This document shows positions 9,186-17,904 of a stretch of DNA of 64,000 nucleotides, one piece after another. Numbering within the stretch: position 1 is the first letter of the stretch; every line of letters starts with the position of its first letter. Made by a program: the position numbers and the translations under genes. The notes beneath the pieces are model-generated. The model was not told where the DNA came from. It saw nothing but the letters and a program-made list of their open reading frames with translations, and searched no databases. Source of the stretch: an uncultured Acetatifactor sp. (GTDB lineage Bacteria; Bacillota; Clostridia; Lachnospirales; Lachnospiraceae); the NCBI GenBank assembly GCA_910585015.1, contig CAJUCT010000003.1, positions 128,490 through 192,489 on the forward strand. Reading direction: 5' to 3'.

Positions 9186-9276
9186 ACCGCAGCCATAGCG
9201 GGAGATTGAAAAGCAATAACTTGGCTGCGGTCGGATTTTGGCCGGGGCCCACCCCCGGTTATACAGGGAAGAGGTA
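9186..9276 (+). repeat. Intergenic hairpin element with ribosome-binding-site-like tail (unit 1)
   Basis: ACCGCAGCCA (9186-9195) pairs with TGGCTGCGGT (9222-9231), and CATAGCGGG (9194-9202) can pair with the CCCGGTTATA segment near 9254-9263. The right end reads TACAGGGAAGAGGTAATATG, so it delivers the ribosome-binding site and runs into the phoH start codon at 9279. The same CATAGCGGGAG left arm and CCGGTTATGCAGGGA right end recur before the MATE gene near 53600. Confidence 0.6.
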
Positions 9277-9278
9277 AT

Positions 9279-10286
9279 ATGAGCGAAGTGACATTACAGA
9301 TGGATATGCCCGCAGAGCATATGCAAAAGATTTTTGGCGCAGGAGATTCCTATGTGCGCAAGATTGAAAGGGATCTGCATGTGACCGTTGTGGACCGCAA
9401 TGGGCGCGTCGTCATCACAGGGGAGGAACATCAGGCCAATCAGGCGTGCCGGATCTTGAGCCAACTCACGGAGATATCCAGAAGAGGCAATGAAATTGAG
9501 GAGCAGAGCGTGGATTACGCAATAACACTAGGTATGGAAGAGAGAGAAGAAATTTTGACAGAGATTGACGGGGACGTGATCTGTCACACTGTCAGCGGCA
9601 AGCCCATCAAGCCCAAGACATTGGGGCAGAAGCAGTATGTGGACGCCATACGCAACAAGATGATCACTTTTGGTCTGGGGCCCGCCGGTACCGGCAAGAC
9701 CTATCTGGCCATGGCTATGGCCATCACGGCTTTTAAAAACGACGAGGTCAGCAGGATTATCCTGACCCGCCCGGCCATTGAGGCCGGGGAAAAGCTGGGC
9801 TTTCTGCCCGGTGATTTGCAGAGCAAGGTGGACCCCTATCTGCGTCCCCTGTATGATGCCCTGTACCAGATCATGGGCGCTGAGAATTTTGCCAAAAATA
9901 TGGAAAAGGGACTCATAGAGGTGGCGCCCCTGGCCTATATGCGCGGCCGCACTTTGGACAACGCCTACATCATCCTGGACGAGGCCCAGAATACCACTCC
10001 GGCTCAGATGAAGATGTTTCTGACCCGTATCGGGTTTGGATCCAAGGTAGTGGTCACCGGCGACGGCTCTCAGAAGGATCTGCCCACCGGAAGCCAGTCC
10101 GGCCTGGATGTGGCCACAAGAGTGCTGGGGAAGGTGGAGGATATCGCCTTTTGCCACCTGACCAGCAAGGATGTGGTGCGCCATCCCCTGGTGCAGAAGA
10201 TCGTCAAGGCTTACGATGACTACGAGGCACGGGAGAAATCCAGGGAGAAATCCAGGGGCAGAGAGAAGAGATACGGACGAAAATAG
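9279..10286 (+). CDS. phoH: PhoH family ATPase
   Basis: A cytosolic ATPase of the PhoH family, thought to act in RNA metabolism together with YbeY, which is encoded next. The 335-residue protein has an N-terminal KH-like region (about residues 1-95) and then the nucleotide-binding core with Walker A GPAGTGKTYLAMAMAI (about 132-147) and a Walker B-like LDEAQNTTP (about 232-240). The C-terminus is basic, with a short duplicated REKSREKSRGREK tail. The start is fixed by the GGGAAGAGGTAAT sequence of the preceding hairpin element. The ybeY frame follows closely. Confidence 0.93.
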   Translation: MSEVTLQMDMPAEHMQKIFGAGDSYVRKIERDLHVTVVDRNGRVVITGEEHQANQACRILSQLTEISRRGNEIEEQSVDYAITLGMEEREEILTEIDGDVICHTVSGKPIKPKTLGQKQYVDAIRNKMITFGLGPAGTGKTYLAMAMAITAFKNDEVSRIILTRPAIEAGEKLGFLPGDLQSKVDPYLRPLYDALYQIMGAENFAKNMEKGLIEVAPLAYMRGRTLDNAYIILDEAQNTTPAQMKMFLTRIGFGSKVVVTGDGSQKDLPTGSQSGLDVATRVLGKVEDIAFCHLTSKDVVRHPLVQKIVKAYDDYEAREKSREKSRGREKRYGRK

Positions 10287-10321
10287 GTATGAGTGAATCT
10301 TCAAAGAGGAGATGCTGTACT

Positions 10322-10828
10322 ATGACTTTATACGTTGAGAATGAGACAGAAGTGACATATCCCTTTGATGTGGAACAGACTGTGGAGGAAGTGGCCGCGG
10401 CAGTGCTGGATACGGAGGGCTGTCCCTTTCAGGCGCAGATAAATGTGTTGCTCACCGACAATGAGGGCATTCGGGAGTTTAACCGGCAGTACCGCCAGAT
10501 TGACAGGGAGACAGACGTGCTTTCCTTCCCGAACCTGGAGTTTGTCACACCGGGGAGCTTCCGGATTGAGCAGGGACAGGAGGCCGACTGCTTTGATCCG
10601 GACAGCGGCGAGTTGATTCTGGGGGATATCATCCTGTCGGTGGAGCGGATCGCCGGCCAGGCGGAGGAATACGGTCACAGCCTGCGGCGGGAACTGGCAT
10701 TTCTGGTGGCCCACAGCATGCTGCATCTCTGCGGTTATGACCATATGGAGCCGGAGGAAGCGGCGGTGATGGAGCAGAAGCAGGAGCAGGTTCTGACATC
10801 GCTGGGCATAACCAGAGAACTGGTTTGA
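10322..10828 (+). CDS. ybeY: Endoribonuclease YbeY (16S rRNA 3' maturation)
   Basis: A zinc-dependent single-strand RNase that matures the 3' end of 16S rRNA and takes part in ribosome quality control. The protein is 168 residues with the invariant HSMLHLCGYDH zinc motif (HxxxHxxxxxH) near residues 131-141. I chose ATG 10322 because AAAGAGGAG lies 10 bp upstream; an in-frame ATG at 10289 would add 11 residues but has only 2 bp between it and the phoH stop and no good ribosome-binding site. The neighbourhood phoH-ybeY is conserved in Firmicutes. Confidence 0.94.
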   Translation: MTLYVENETEVTYPFDVEQTVEEVAAAVLDTEGCPFQAQINVLLTDNEGIREFNRQYRQIDRETDVLSFPNLEFVTPGSFRIEQGQEADCFDPDSGELILGDIILSVERIAGQAEEYGHSLRRELAFLVAHSMLHLCGYDHMEPEEAAVMEQKQEQVLTSLGITRELV

Positions 10829-10849
10829 GATACAGAAGGGAAAAAGCTT

Positions 10850-12535
10850 ATGAAGCAGCAGGAGATAAAGAAAAAACAGATCATATGCTATACCTATATC
10901 ATCGGTATTATCGGTATGATGGGAATGGGAAAGATACTGGGGGACGGGGGGATGGCATATCTGGCCGTGGCCATGGAGGGAGTCAGTCTCTTCACTTTGC
11001 TGGTGACCTGCGGTGTGTCGGATGTGATTGCCAGACTGCAGAAAAATCGCAGGAACAAGGGCCAATTCAAAGGAGTGGCCCGGATGCGCGGGCAGCTTTT
11101 GCTTCTGCAGGGGATCACGGGAGCTTTGCTGACCATGGTGTTTCTTCTGTTGGCGGACACCCTTGCGGAGAAATTGTTCCGGGTGCCCTACAGCGCATCG
11201 GCCATGAGAGTGCTGGCCCCGGTGATTCTGTTTCAGGCCCTGGGTGCGGCTCTGCTGGGGTATTTCCAAGGCGGCGGAAGCTATATGCCCTCTCTGGTCA
11301 GCGCAGTGCTGCGCCAGGGATTTTTTCTGGTGTTTGGATTCCTGTTCGGCAGTTGGCTGGCGGACTATGGGGACAAGGTGTCCAAACTGTTGAAGAACGA
11401 CTGCTACAGCGGTATGTATGGGGCTATGGGGGTAGCGCTGGGTATACTGGTCACGGAACTGCTGGTGCTGCTGTTTCTTCTTATTGTCTATCTGGGCAGT
11501 GACCGGAAAGCCGACGAGCAGAGAAGCCAGGAGGGACTTCGGCGCACGGAGAGCATGGGGGATACCGTCCGGGTGTTCTACGGGGCGCTTTGGCAGGGGA
11601 TTTGCACGGCGATTTTGGCGGCGCTGCCGGTGCTGCTGGGCGCCGCCTTCTATCTGCGCAGGGTGGTTCAATTCCTTGCAGCCGCATCCGCGATTGTTCC
11701 AGCCGACGCGTCCGAACCGGCTTCTGAGGAAATAGTTCCTCTGGCGGAACTGACTGTCAACGGGGCGGTGGCAGGTTATGGCAGTTTCTTTGGAAAATGT
11801 TTTCTGCTCTGTGCCGTCTTTGTGCTTATTCTGGCGGCCAGATGCCTTTCGGTCTACGGCAGACTCTATGGGGCCATCCGCAGGGAGGATGCGCGCTATA
11901 CCAGGGATGTGACGGCAGCGGGACTGCATTATGTCTGGACGGCAGGGCTGTATTTTGCCGTGATTATGATGGTAATGTCTCCGCAGATAGCGGCGGGCTT
12001 TTTTCCCGGCAGAGAGGAAGGCGTGGACGGTATGCTGAGAACCGGCGGAGTTATGGTTCTGCTGGTGGGGCTGGTGGTACTGTTTTCCATGATCCTGCTG
12101 GCCCATGGAGAATGGCACATTTTGACGGGGATGCTGGGGATATGGTTGATCCTGGACATTCTGTTTCAGAATATTTTTGTCAAGAGCAGCAATTACAATG
12201 TGAAGGGGATTATGTCCGGGGCATTGCTGGCCACGCTGCTTCTGTTGGCAGGACTGGCGGCATACTGCGTCTGGCAGGGCAGAATCAACACGGACTATAT
12301 ACGCGTTCTGGGTGTGCCTCTGGCGGGGGCGGGGATTGTGGCGCTGGCGGCGCTGCTTATCACAAAGCTCCTGGGAGCCCACATGGGCGGCGCGGCGACG
12401 GTGATAGTGGCGGCGCTGCTGGGGGCTGTGGTCTATGGGGCCGTTCTGGTGATGACGAAAAATATCAGGGAATATGAGATTTCCGTGTTGTACGGAAAGC
12501 AGGCCAGAAAGTTGTTGGGGCGTATAATTTCATAA
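10850..12535 (+). CDS. Polysaccharide-type flippase (MOP superfamily, SpoVB/MurJ-like)
   Basis: A 561-residue integral membrane protein with about 12-14 predicted helices, matching the MOP superfamily of lipid-linked oligosaccharide and polysaccharide flippases that includes SpoVB, MurJ and Wzx. The typical N-terminal helix pair (YTYIIGIIGMMGMGKILGD) and the VSDVIARL helix are present. Cytoplasmic loops such as GSDRKADEQRSQEGLRRTE are charged. The gene follows ybeY after 21 bp and precedes a BofC-like sporulation protein, so a role in spore or wall envelope assembly is plausible but not shown. The substrate is unknown. Confidence 0.75.
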   Translation: MKQQEIKKKQIICYTYIIGIIGMMGMGKILGDGGMAYLAVAMEGVSLFTLLVTCGVSDVIARLQKNRRNKGQFKGVARMRGQLLLLQGITGALLTMVFLLLADTLAEKLFRVPYSASAMRVLAPVILFQALGAALLGYFQGGGSYMPSLVSAVLRQGFFLVFGFLFGSWLADYGDKVSKLLKNDCYSGMYGAMGVALGILVTELLVLLFLLIVYLGSDRKADEQRSQEGLRRTESMGDTVRVFYGALWQGICTAILAALPVLLGAAFYLRRVVQFLAAASAIVPADASEPASEEIVPLAELTVNGAVAGYGSFFGKCFLLCAVFVLILAARCLSVYGRLYGAIRREDARYTRDVTAAGLHYVWTAGLYFAVIMMVMSPQIAAGFFPGREEGVDGMLRTGGVMVLLVGLVVLFSMILLAHGEWHILTGMLGIWLILDILFQNIFVKSSNYNVKGIMSGALLATLLLLAGLAAYCVWQGRINTDYIRVLGVPLAGAGIVALAALLITKLLGAHMGGAATVIVAALLGAVVYGAVLVMTKNIREYEISVLYGKQARKLLGRIIS

Positions 12536-12548
12536 ATTATGGTTGATA

Positions 12549-12606
12549 CTATGTGTGAGAATAGAATCGCACATAGAAAAACGTCTCGTCGAGCCGTTTT
12601 TCACGA
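12549..12606 (+). terminator. Two adjacent hairpins, probable terminator
   Basis: CTATGTGTGA (12549-12558) pairs with TCGCACATAG (12567-12576) with one G-T pair. Directly after it, AAAAACG (12577-12583) pairs with CGTTTTT (12595-12601) around a CTC/GAG inner stem. The second hairpin ends in a T run and is symmetrical, so it could stop transcription from either side. Confidence 0.5.
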
Positions 12607-12629
12607 ATTGTGGGAAAAAGGGGTAAGAG

Positions 12630-13355
12630 ATGAGACGGACGAAGACGACGGGGCGGCGTATAGGCTTATATTCACTGGGGCTGCTGTTGTGCTGTTTGAT
12701 GGGGCTGACAGGCGGACTGCTGGGCGCCAGGCTGGCGCAGAGGCATCAGCCACAGCAGATACGGCAGGAGAGCCCGGAGACATCAGAGGAAGCGCCCGAT
12801 ATATCCGTGCCGGAGATTGCTCCCAGATGGCACAATCAGGTCATGGAGGATCCGCTGGAGGATGCGGGGGAACAGGCCGGACTTTCAGCGGCCCAGGTTA
12901 TCAGCATTCCCGATACCATCAATGCGGAGACAGAGTACATCTTGCGGGAGAAGGATCTTTTAAACGGATCGCAGGTGGAGACCAGTGAGGACATTCCGGA
13001 CATGTATATCGGCATGAACCGGGAGCAGTTTGTGACCGCCATGGAGAATTACGAAGCGGCGCCGCCCTTGTCAGAGAAGGAGCGGGGCTTTGTAAGCTTG
13101 GAGGTGTTGTCCTTCGCCCCCAGCCGGGTGGTGGTCCAGATGAATTACCGGTATGTACAGCCATCAAAGAGTTTCTATGTGGTGGCTATCAACGATCTGA
13201 TCGTGGTCTATAAGGAAGATCGTGAAACAGTGTATCAATATACCAATATACGTCTGTCCCAGCTGCCGGAACGATTGCAGCAGGAGATTATCGGGGTGAT
13301 GTATATTGCGGATGAGGAGAGTCTGTATGACTTCTTGGAAAACTATACCAGCTGA
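12630..13355 (+). CDS. Membrane-anchored protein with BofC-like C-terminal domain
   Basis: A 241-residue protein with one N-terminal transmembrane helix (about residues 11-32) and an extracytoplasmic remainder. Residues 33-75 are rich in E, P, Q and S and look disordered. The last 60 residues (FYVVAINDLIVVYKEDRE, then LPERLQQEIIGVMYIADEES) resemble in pattern the C-terminal domain of BofC, the forespore protein that restrains SpoIVB in the sigma-K checkpoint of Bacillus. This is a pattern judgement from memory, not an alignment. An upstream AAGGGGTAAGAG supplies the ribosome-binding site. Its stop overlaps the next gene by 29 bp, implying translational coupling with the flavoprotein. Confidence 0.7.
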   Translation: MRRTKTTGRRIGLYSLGLLLCCLMGLTGGLLGARLAQRHQPQQIRQESPETSEEAPDISVPEIAPRWHNQVMEDPLEDAGEQAGLSAAQVISIPDTINAETEYILREKDLLNGSQVETSEDIPDMYIGMNREQFVTAMENYEAAPPLSEKERGFVSLEVLSFAPSRVVVQMNYRYVQPSKSFYVVAINDLIVVYKEDRETVYQYTNIRLSQLPERLQQEIIGVMYIADEESLYDFLENYTS

Positions 13356-14847
13356 CAGATATGATGTGGCGGTGGTGGGCGGCGGCGCCGCGGGAATGAC
13401 AGCGGCCATAGCGGCGGCCAGGGCCGGGGCCAGGGTGGCGCTGCTGGAGCGTGGCGAGCGGCCGGGCAGGAAGCTTCTGATGACCGGCAACGGGAAGTGC
13501 AACTTGGGCAACAGGGATCTGAAGCCTTCTCACTACTATAGTGACAATATGGCAATGGCAGCTTCCGTGCTGGAACGTTTCGGGACGGAGGAGACCATCG
13601 CCTTTTTTTCGTCTCTGGGACTTATGGTGCGGGAGAAGCGGGGATACCTCTATCCGCTCAGCGAGCAGGCGGCTGTGGTGCTGGACGTGCTGCGCTATGG
13701 ACTGGAGCGGGAGGGAGTTACGGTTCTGACCCAGGCCATGGTGCGGGAGGTGAGTTATTTTTCCGGGCCTACATGTTCCGGTGCGTATTCTAAAAGAACT
13801 GTGTATTCACAAAAGGACAACCCATCCCATGCCCGCAGTGAGACGCAGGATATTGCCAGCAGGCCCTGCAGGCAACAGGAAACGGCGGACCATGGCGGCC
13901 AGGGTTACATACTTCAATTGGACAACGGCCGCCGGCTGTGGGCAGGGCGGGTGGTTCTGGCCTGCGGCGGCCAGGCGGCTCCCAAAACGGGATCGGACGG
14001 CAGCGGTTATACGCTGGCACGATCTTTGGGGCATCAGGTCATTGTCCCCGTGCCCTCGCTGGTACAACTACATTGTAGTGAAAAATATTGTAAGGCCCTG
14101 GCAGGAGTGCGGGCGGAGGGGACGGTACGGATCTATACGGAAAAATCCCTGAGACAAAAACGGATTCACAGAGATTCGCCGGACTGCCAAAGCTCGGGCA
14201 GCGGAGGGAAAGAATGCCCTGCCCCAATCCGGTCTTCTCAGAATGTGAGAGATGATTGTATAATGGAGGAGTCGGGGGAGATTCAGCTTACAGAGTACGG
14301 CATATCAGGAATCCCCGTGTTTCAACTCAGCGGCGGGGTGAATCAGCTGCTTGCGCAGGGGGAGAAGCTTCGGGCGGAACTGGATTTTTTTCCGCAATAT
14401 GAGACAGCCGCCTATGAGCAGCTGTGTCGTGGGAGAATGGAGCATACAGGCGGCGGAACCGTGGAGACCTTTTTCACGGGTATGCTGCACAAAAAGATCA
14501 TGAGTGTGTGCATCCGCCGGGCAGGGTTGTCGCCGGAGCAGGATGTGGCCGGGGCGGATCGGCAAAAGCTCCGACAGGTCTTTGCCTTGTGCCGGAGGCT
14601 CCCCTTTACCGTTACTGGCAGCCATCCCTTTGACAGCGCCCAGGTGTGCCGGGGCGGCGTCAGTATGCGGGAGGTGGACGCACAGCTGCAGTCCAGGCGC
14701 AGCCCCGGTCTGTATCTGGCCGGGGAACTGCTTCATGTGGACGGCCGCTGCGGCGGCTATAATCTGCAATGGGCCTGGGCCAGCGGGTATATTGCGGGAA
14801 ACGCCGCCGGGACGGCGGAGAAAAGGGCTGCTTTGAATACTGGCTGA
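13327..14847 (+). CDS. HI0933-like (BaiN/aminoacetone oxidase family) flavoprotein
   Basis: A predicted FAD-dependent oxidoreductase of the HI0933/YhiN family; the substrate is unknown for most members. The N-terminal dinucleotide-binding motif VAVVGGGAAGMTAAIAAARAG (about residues 14-34) is complete, GNGKCNLGN follows near 57-65, and the C-terminus has the FAD-contact GRCGGYNLQWAWASGYIAG. At 506 residues it is longer than the usual 400-430. The surplus sits in two low-complexity insertions (about 145-185 and about 275-310) with no family resemblance. ATG 13327 is preferred because GAGGAGA lies 7 bp before it; an upstream in-frame ATG at 13306 lacks a site. It overlaps the BofC-like gene by 29 bp. 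Confidence 0.85.
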   Translation: MTSWKTIPADRYDVAVVGGGAAGMTAAIAAARAGARVALLERGERPGRKLLMTGNGKCNLGNRDLKPSHYYSDNMAMAASVLERFGTEETIAFFSSLGLMVREKRGYLYPLSEQAAVVLDVLRYGLEREGVTVLTQAMVREVSYFSGPTCSGAYSKRTVYSQKDNPSHARSETQDIASRPCRQQETADHGGQGYILQLDNGRRLWAGRVVLACGGQAAPKTGSDGSGYTLARSLGHQVIVPVPSLVQLHCSEKYCKALAGVRAEGTVRIYTEKSLRQKRIHRDSPDCQSSGSGGKECPAPIRSSQNVRDDCIMEESGEIQLTEYGISGIPVFQLSGGVNQLLAQGEKLRAELDFFPQYETAAYEQLCRGRMEHTGGGTVETFFTGMLHKKIMSVCIRRAGLSPEQDVAGADRQKLRQVFALCRRLPFTVTGSHPFDSAQVCRGGVSMREVDAQLQSRRSPGLYLAGELLHVDGRCGGYNLQWAWASGYIAGNAAGTAEKRAALNTG

Positions 14848-14918
14848 AGCAGTGCCCGGGAGTTGTTATGTCAAGCGGGGAGGCGCAGAGTTTTCCTGCG
14901 AATGAGGAACGATAAAAT

Positions 14919-16703
14919 ATGTTGAGAGTCAATCAGGTGAAGGTTAAACCCGGTCAGGGGGAACAGGATATATTGCAAAAAGCGGCCAAGCTGCTGAAGC
15001 TGGATGCAGGGGAAATACGCCGCATGGAAATTCTGCGCTGCTCCATTGACGCCCGTAAAAAGCCGGAAATCTGGTGCAGCTATACGGTGGACGTGGAACT
15101 GAAAAGGCCCTCTCTGGAGCCGGGCATCTGTAAGCGGCTGGGGCAGGCGTATGTCACCCGGGCGACAAGGCAGACCTATCAATTTCCCGCAGGCGGGGAC
15201 AAACCGATGCCTCATCCTCCGGTGATTGTGGGTATGGGGCCGGCGGGCCTTTTCTGCGCTTATTACCTGGCCCTGCAGGGTTACAAGCCCATCGTGCTGG
15301 AGAGGGGGCAGGATGTGGACAGGCGAAGGTCGGACGTGCAGCGCTTCTGGGATGAGGGCATTTTGGATCCCCAGTCCAATGTGCAGTTCGGCGAGGGCGG
15401 CGCGGGTACTTTTTCCGACGGAAAACTGAATACGCTGGTCAAAGATAAATACGGCAGAAACCGGGAGGTGCTGCGGATCTTAGTAAAGCACGGGGCGCCC
15501 CGGCGGATATTGTACGATGCCAAGCCCCATATTGGGACGGATGTGCTTTCGCTGGTGGTCAAGAACATGCGCCGGGCGATTCTGGCCCACGGAGGACAGG
15601 TGCTCTTTGGAACCGCGCTGGAGGGGCTGGAATTTGGGGAGAACGGGAGCCGGATTGCGGCGGCTTATGTCAGCGGAGGCCGCCGCATCCCCTGCGGGCA
15701 GCTGGTGCTGGCCATCGGCCACAGCGCCAGAGATACTTTCCGGATGCTGTATGAGGCGGGACTTCCCATGGAGGCCAAACCCTTTGCCGTGGGCCTGCGT
15801 GTTGAACACCCCCAGAGCATGATTAACCTGGCCCAGTATGGGGTTACGAATCCAGGGAACTTGGAGCCAGCTCTGGGAGCCGCCATGGAGCCAGCTCTGG
15901 GAGCCGCCATGGAGCCAGCTCTGGGAGCCGCCATGGAGCCAGCTCTGGGAGCTGCCTCCTATAAGGTGACGGCCAAGGCGTCCAATGGCCGGGGAGTGTA
16001 CTCTTTCTGCATGTGTCCCGGCGGCTATGTGGTCAACGCCTCCTCAGAGCCGGGGCGGCTGGCGGTAAACGGCATGAGCTACAGCGGCAGGGACGGCAGC
16101 AATGCCAACAGCGCCATCATTGTGTCCGTAACCCCGGAAGATTACGGCGGCAATTTCCCGGCAGATTCCCCGGCAGATTCCCTGGCGGATCCCCTGGCGG
16201 GGGTGGAATTTCAGAGGCGTCTGGAAGAGAGGGCTTATCAGCTGGGACAGGGCGCCGTGCCCGTACAGCGATACGGATTATTCAAGGCATGTGTGGAGCG
16301 GGGGTGCAGTCAGGAAGAACTGGGAGCCGGACAGGGAGCGGATTTAGAACAGTTTTTGCAGGACTGTCAGAGCCAGTCCCTGCAGCCCTGCATCAAGGGA
16401 AAATGGCAAGAGAGCGATCTGAGCGGTCTGCTGCCGGGGGAACTGAGCAGAGCTTTTGTGGAGGGCATGGAGCAGTTTGGCAGACAGATTCCCGGCTTTG
16501 ACCGGCCGGACGCCATATTGTCCGGAGTGGAAAGCCGCACTTCGTCGCCGGTCCGGATTCTCAGGGATGAGGAATTGCAGTCTCGGATACAGGGGATTTA
16601 CCCCTGCGGCGAAGGGGCCGGATACGCGGGGGGAATCACCTCCGCCGCCATGGATGGAATCAAGGTGGCGGAGGCCATTGCCGCCGTCTATAAACCGCTG
16701 TGA
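14919..16703 (+). CDS. NAD(P)/FAD-dependent oxidoreductase with internal tandem repeat
   Basis: A 594-residue flavoprotein of a family widespread in Clostridia and annotated simply as FAD-dependent protein. It has a small N-terminal domain (about residues 1-90), the Rossmann motif VIVGMGPAGLFCAYYLALQG (about 103-122), the family signature FGEGGAGTFSDGKLNT (about 156-171) and the C-terminal GEGAGYAGGITSAAMDGIKV. Two in-frame repeats lengthen it. EPALGAAM occurs four times at residues 316-347, and a short ADSPADSLADPLAG stretch follows near 413-427. Both lie in loops between conserved blocks, so the fold may tolerate them. It follows the other flavoprotein after 71 bp. Function is not known. 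Confidence 0.85.
   Translation: MLRVNQVKVKPGQGEQDILQKAAKLLKLDAGEIRRMEILRCSIDARKKPEIWCSYTVDVELKRPSLEPGICKRLGQAYVTRATRQTYQFPAGGDKPMPHPPVIVGMGPAGLFCAYYLALQGYKPIVLERGQDVDRRRSDVQRFWDEGILDPQSNVQFGEGGAGTFSDGKLNTLVKDKYGRNREVLRILVKHGAPRRILYDAKPHIGTDVLSLVVKNMRRAILAHGGQVLFGTALEGLEFGENGSRIAAAYVSGGRRIPCGQLVLAIGHSARDTFRMLYEAGLPMEAKPFAVGLRVEHPQSMINLAQYGVTNPGNLEPALGAAMEPALGAAMEPALGAAMEPALGAASYKVTAKASNGRGVYSFCMCPGGYVVNASSEPGRLAVNGMSYSGRDGSNANSAIIVSVTPEDYGGNFPADSPADSLADPLAGVEFQRRLEERAYQLGQGAVPVQRYGLFKACVERGCSQEELGAGQGADLEQFLQDCQSQSLQPCIKGKWQESDLSGLLPGELSRAFVEGMEQFGRQIPGFDRPDAILSGVESRTSSPVRILRDEELQSRIQGIYPCGEGAGYAGGITSAAMDGIKVAEAIAAVYKPL
15864..15959 (+). repeat. In-frame 24-bp tandem repeat, four units
   Basis: Four head-to-tail copies of a 24-bp unit (GAGCCAGCTCTGGGAGCCGC followed by CATG), each coding EPALGAAM. 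The units are 15864-15887, 15888-15911, 15912-15935 and 15936-15959. The first three are identical at the DNA level and the last differs only in its final codons, which points to recent slippage or unequal exchange. Confidence 0.95.
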
Positions 16704-16803
16704 GGAGATTTCTTTTACCGAAACCATTTAAAGATCGCACCAATTTTGCTCTTTATATTCCATAGAACGATTACCAGAAGGAACGCAGGAGTTCATGCCA
16801 ACA

Positions 16804-16832
16804 TTGACGATGGGGACAATTCATGATAGAAT
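16804..16832 (+). promoter_or_regulatory. Sigma-A promoter for proB
   Basis: TTGACG (16804-16809) and TAGAAT (16827-16832) are 17 bp apart. The proB start codon follows 36 bp later, giving a short leader with no visible riboswitch or T-box. Confidence 0.65.
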
Positions 16833-16868
16833 CAAGAGAAAAAAGTATGGGATGCGAGGGAATAGAAG

Positions 16869-17759
16869 GTGGCAATAGCAAGTACGGAAAAGAAGTCGGC
16901 AGTGCGGGAGGCAATCAGAGATAAACAGCGCATTGTGGTGAAGATCGGATCATCCTCCCTGCAGCATGGGCAGACCGGGGACCTGGATTATATCCGCCTG
17001 GAAAAGCTGGTGCGGGAACTGTGTGATATCCGCAATCAGGGCAAGGATGTGATTCTGGTCACTTCCGGCGCCATCGCCGTGGGCAGGAAGGCCGTGGGCA
17101 TCCGGGAGATCACAGGGGAGAGCGAAGTGCAGCAGATGGCGGTAAAGCAGGCATGCGCCGCCGTGGGACAGGCCCGGCTGATGATGACCTATCAGAAAAT
17201 TTTCGCGGAATACAACCAGGTGGCGGCGCAGATTCTTATGACGAAAAATACCATCGTGGACGATCTGAATCGGTTTAATGCCCACAATACATTTTCCCAG
17301 CTGCTGCAGATGGGCGTGATCCCCATCGTCAATGAGAATGACACGGTGGCCACCTACGAGATCGAGATTGGGGACAACGACACCCTCTCGGCCATTGTGG
17401 CGGCGCTGGTGGATGCGGATCTGCTGATCCTGCTCTCCGATATAGACGGCTTATACACGGACGATCCCCGGCACAATCCGGACGCGGCATTTATTTCTCA
17501 GGTGGATGAACTGACGGAGGAACTGCTGGCCATGGGGAAGGGAAGCACCGGCAGCAATGTGGGGACAGGCGGCATGAACACCAAGCTGCAGGCGGCGCGG
17601 ATCGCCACCAGTTCCGGCGTGGATATGGTGATCGCCAACAGCAGGGATATCGGTATCCTGCACAGAATCCTGGATGGCGGACAGGAGGGCACACTCTTCG
17701 TGGCCCATCAGGAGGATTTTGATTTGCCCCAGTTTGTCAGCCAGCTGCACAGGCAATGA
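16869..17759 (+). CDS. proB: Glutamate 5-kinase
   Basis: Phosphorylates L-glutamate to gamma-glutamyl phosphate, the first step of proline synthesis in the cytosol. The 296-residue protein is the short form: it holds the amino-acid-kinase domain (RIVVKIGSSSL near residue 20, NENDTVATYEIEIGDNDTLSA near 155, GTGGMNTKLQAA near 234) but lacks the C-terminal PUA domain of E. coli ProB. The start codon is GTG at 16869 with GAGGGAA upstream. It is separated from proA by DUF896 and 5-formyl-THF cyclo-ligase genes. Feedback inhibition by proline is expected from the family. Confidence 0.96.
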   Translation: MAIASTEKKSAVREAIRDKQRIVVKIGSSSLQHGQTGDLDYIRLEKLVRELCDIRNQGKDVILVTSGAIAVGRKAVGIREITGESEVQQMAVKQACAAVGQARLMMTYQKIFAEYNQVAAQILMTKNTIVDDLNRFNAHNTFSQLLQMGVIPIVNENDTVATYEIEIGDNDTLSAIVAALVDADLLILLSDIDGLYTDDPRHNPDAAFISQVDELTEELLAMGKGSTGSNVGTGGMNTKLQAARIATSSGVDMVIANSRDIGILHRILDGGQEGTLFVAHQEDFDLPQFVSQLHRQ

Positions 17760-17904
17760 TTTGTATGTCGGTTTATCCGGCAGTGCAGACAGTGAAGTTA
17801 TGCCATCATGCCATTGGAAAGGGAATTAGTCGATAAAGAGGTACAGGCAGGAGCGGATGCGGGGCATCTGTTTAAATCCGGTCCTGGAACACAGGGGGAA
17901 TCTT

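Noticed and set aside
10328..12382. A 684-codon open frame on the minus strand opposite ybeY and the flippase gene
   Set aside because: It is a shadow of the GC-rich plus-strand genes: Gln/His/Arg-rich, no recognisable domain, no ribosome-binding site, while both plus-strand genes are well supported.
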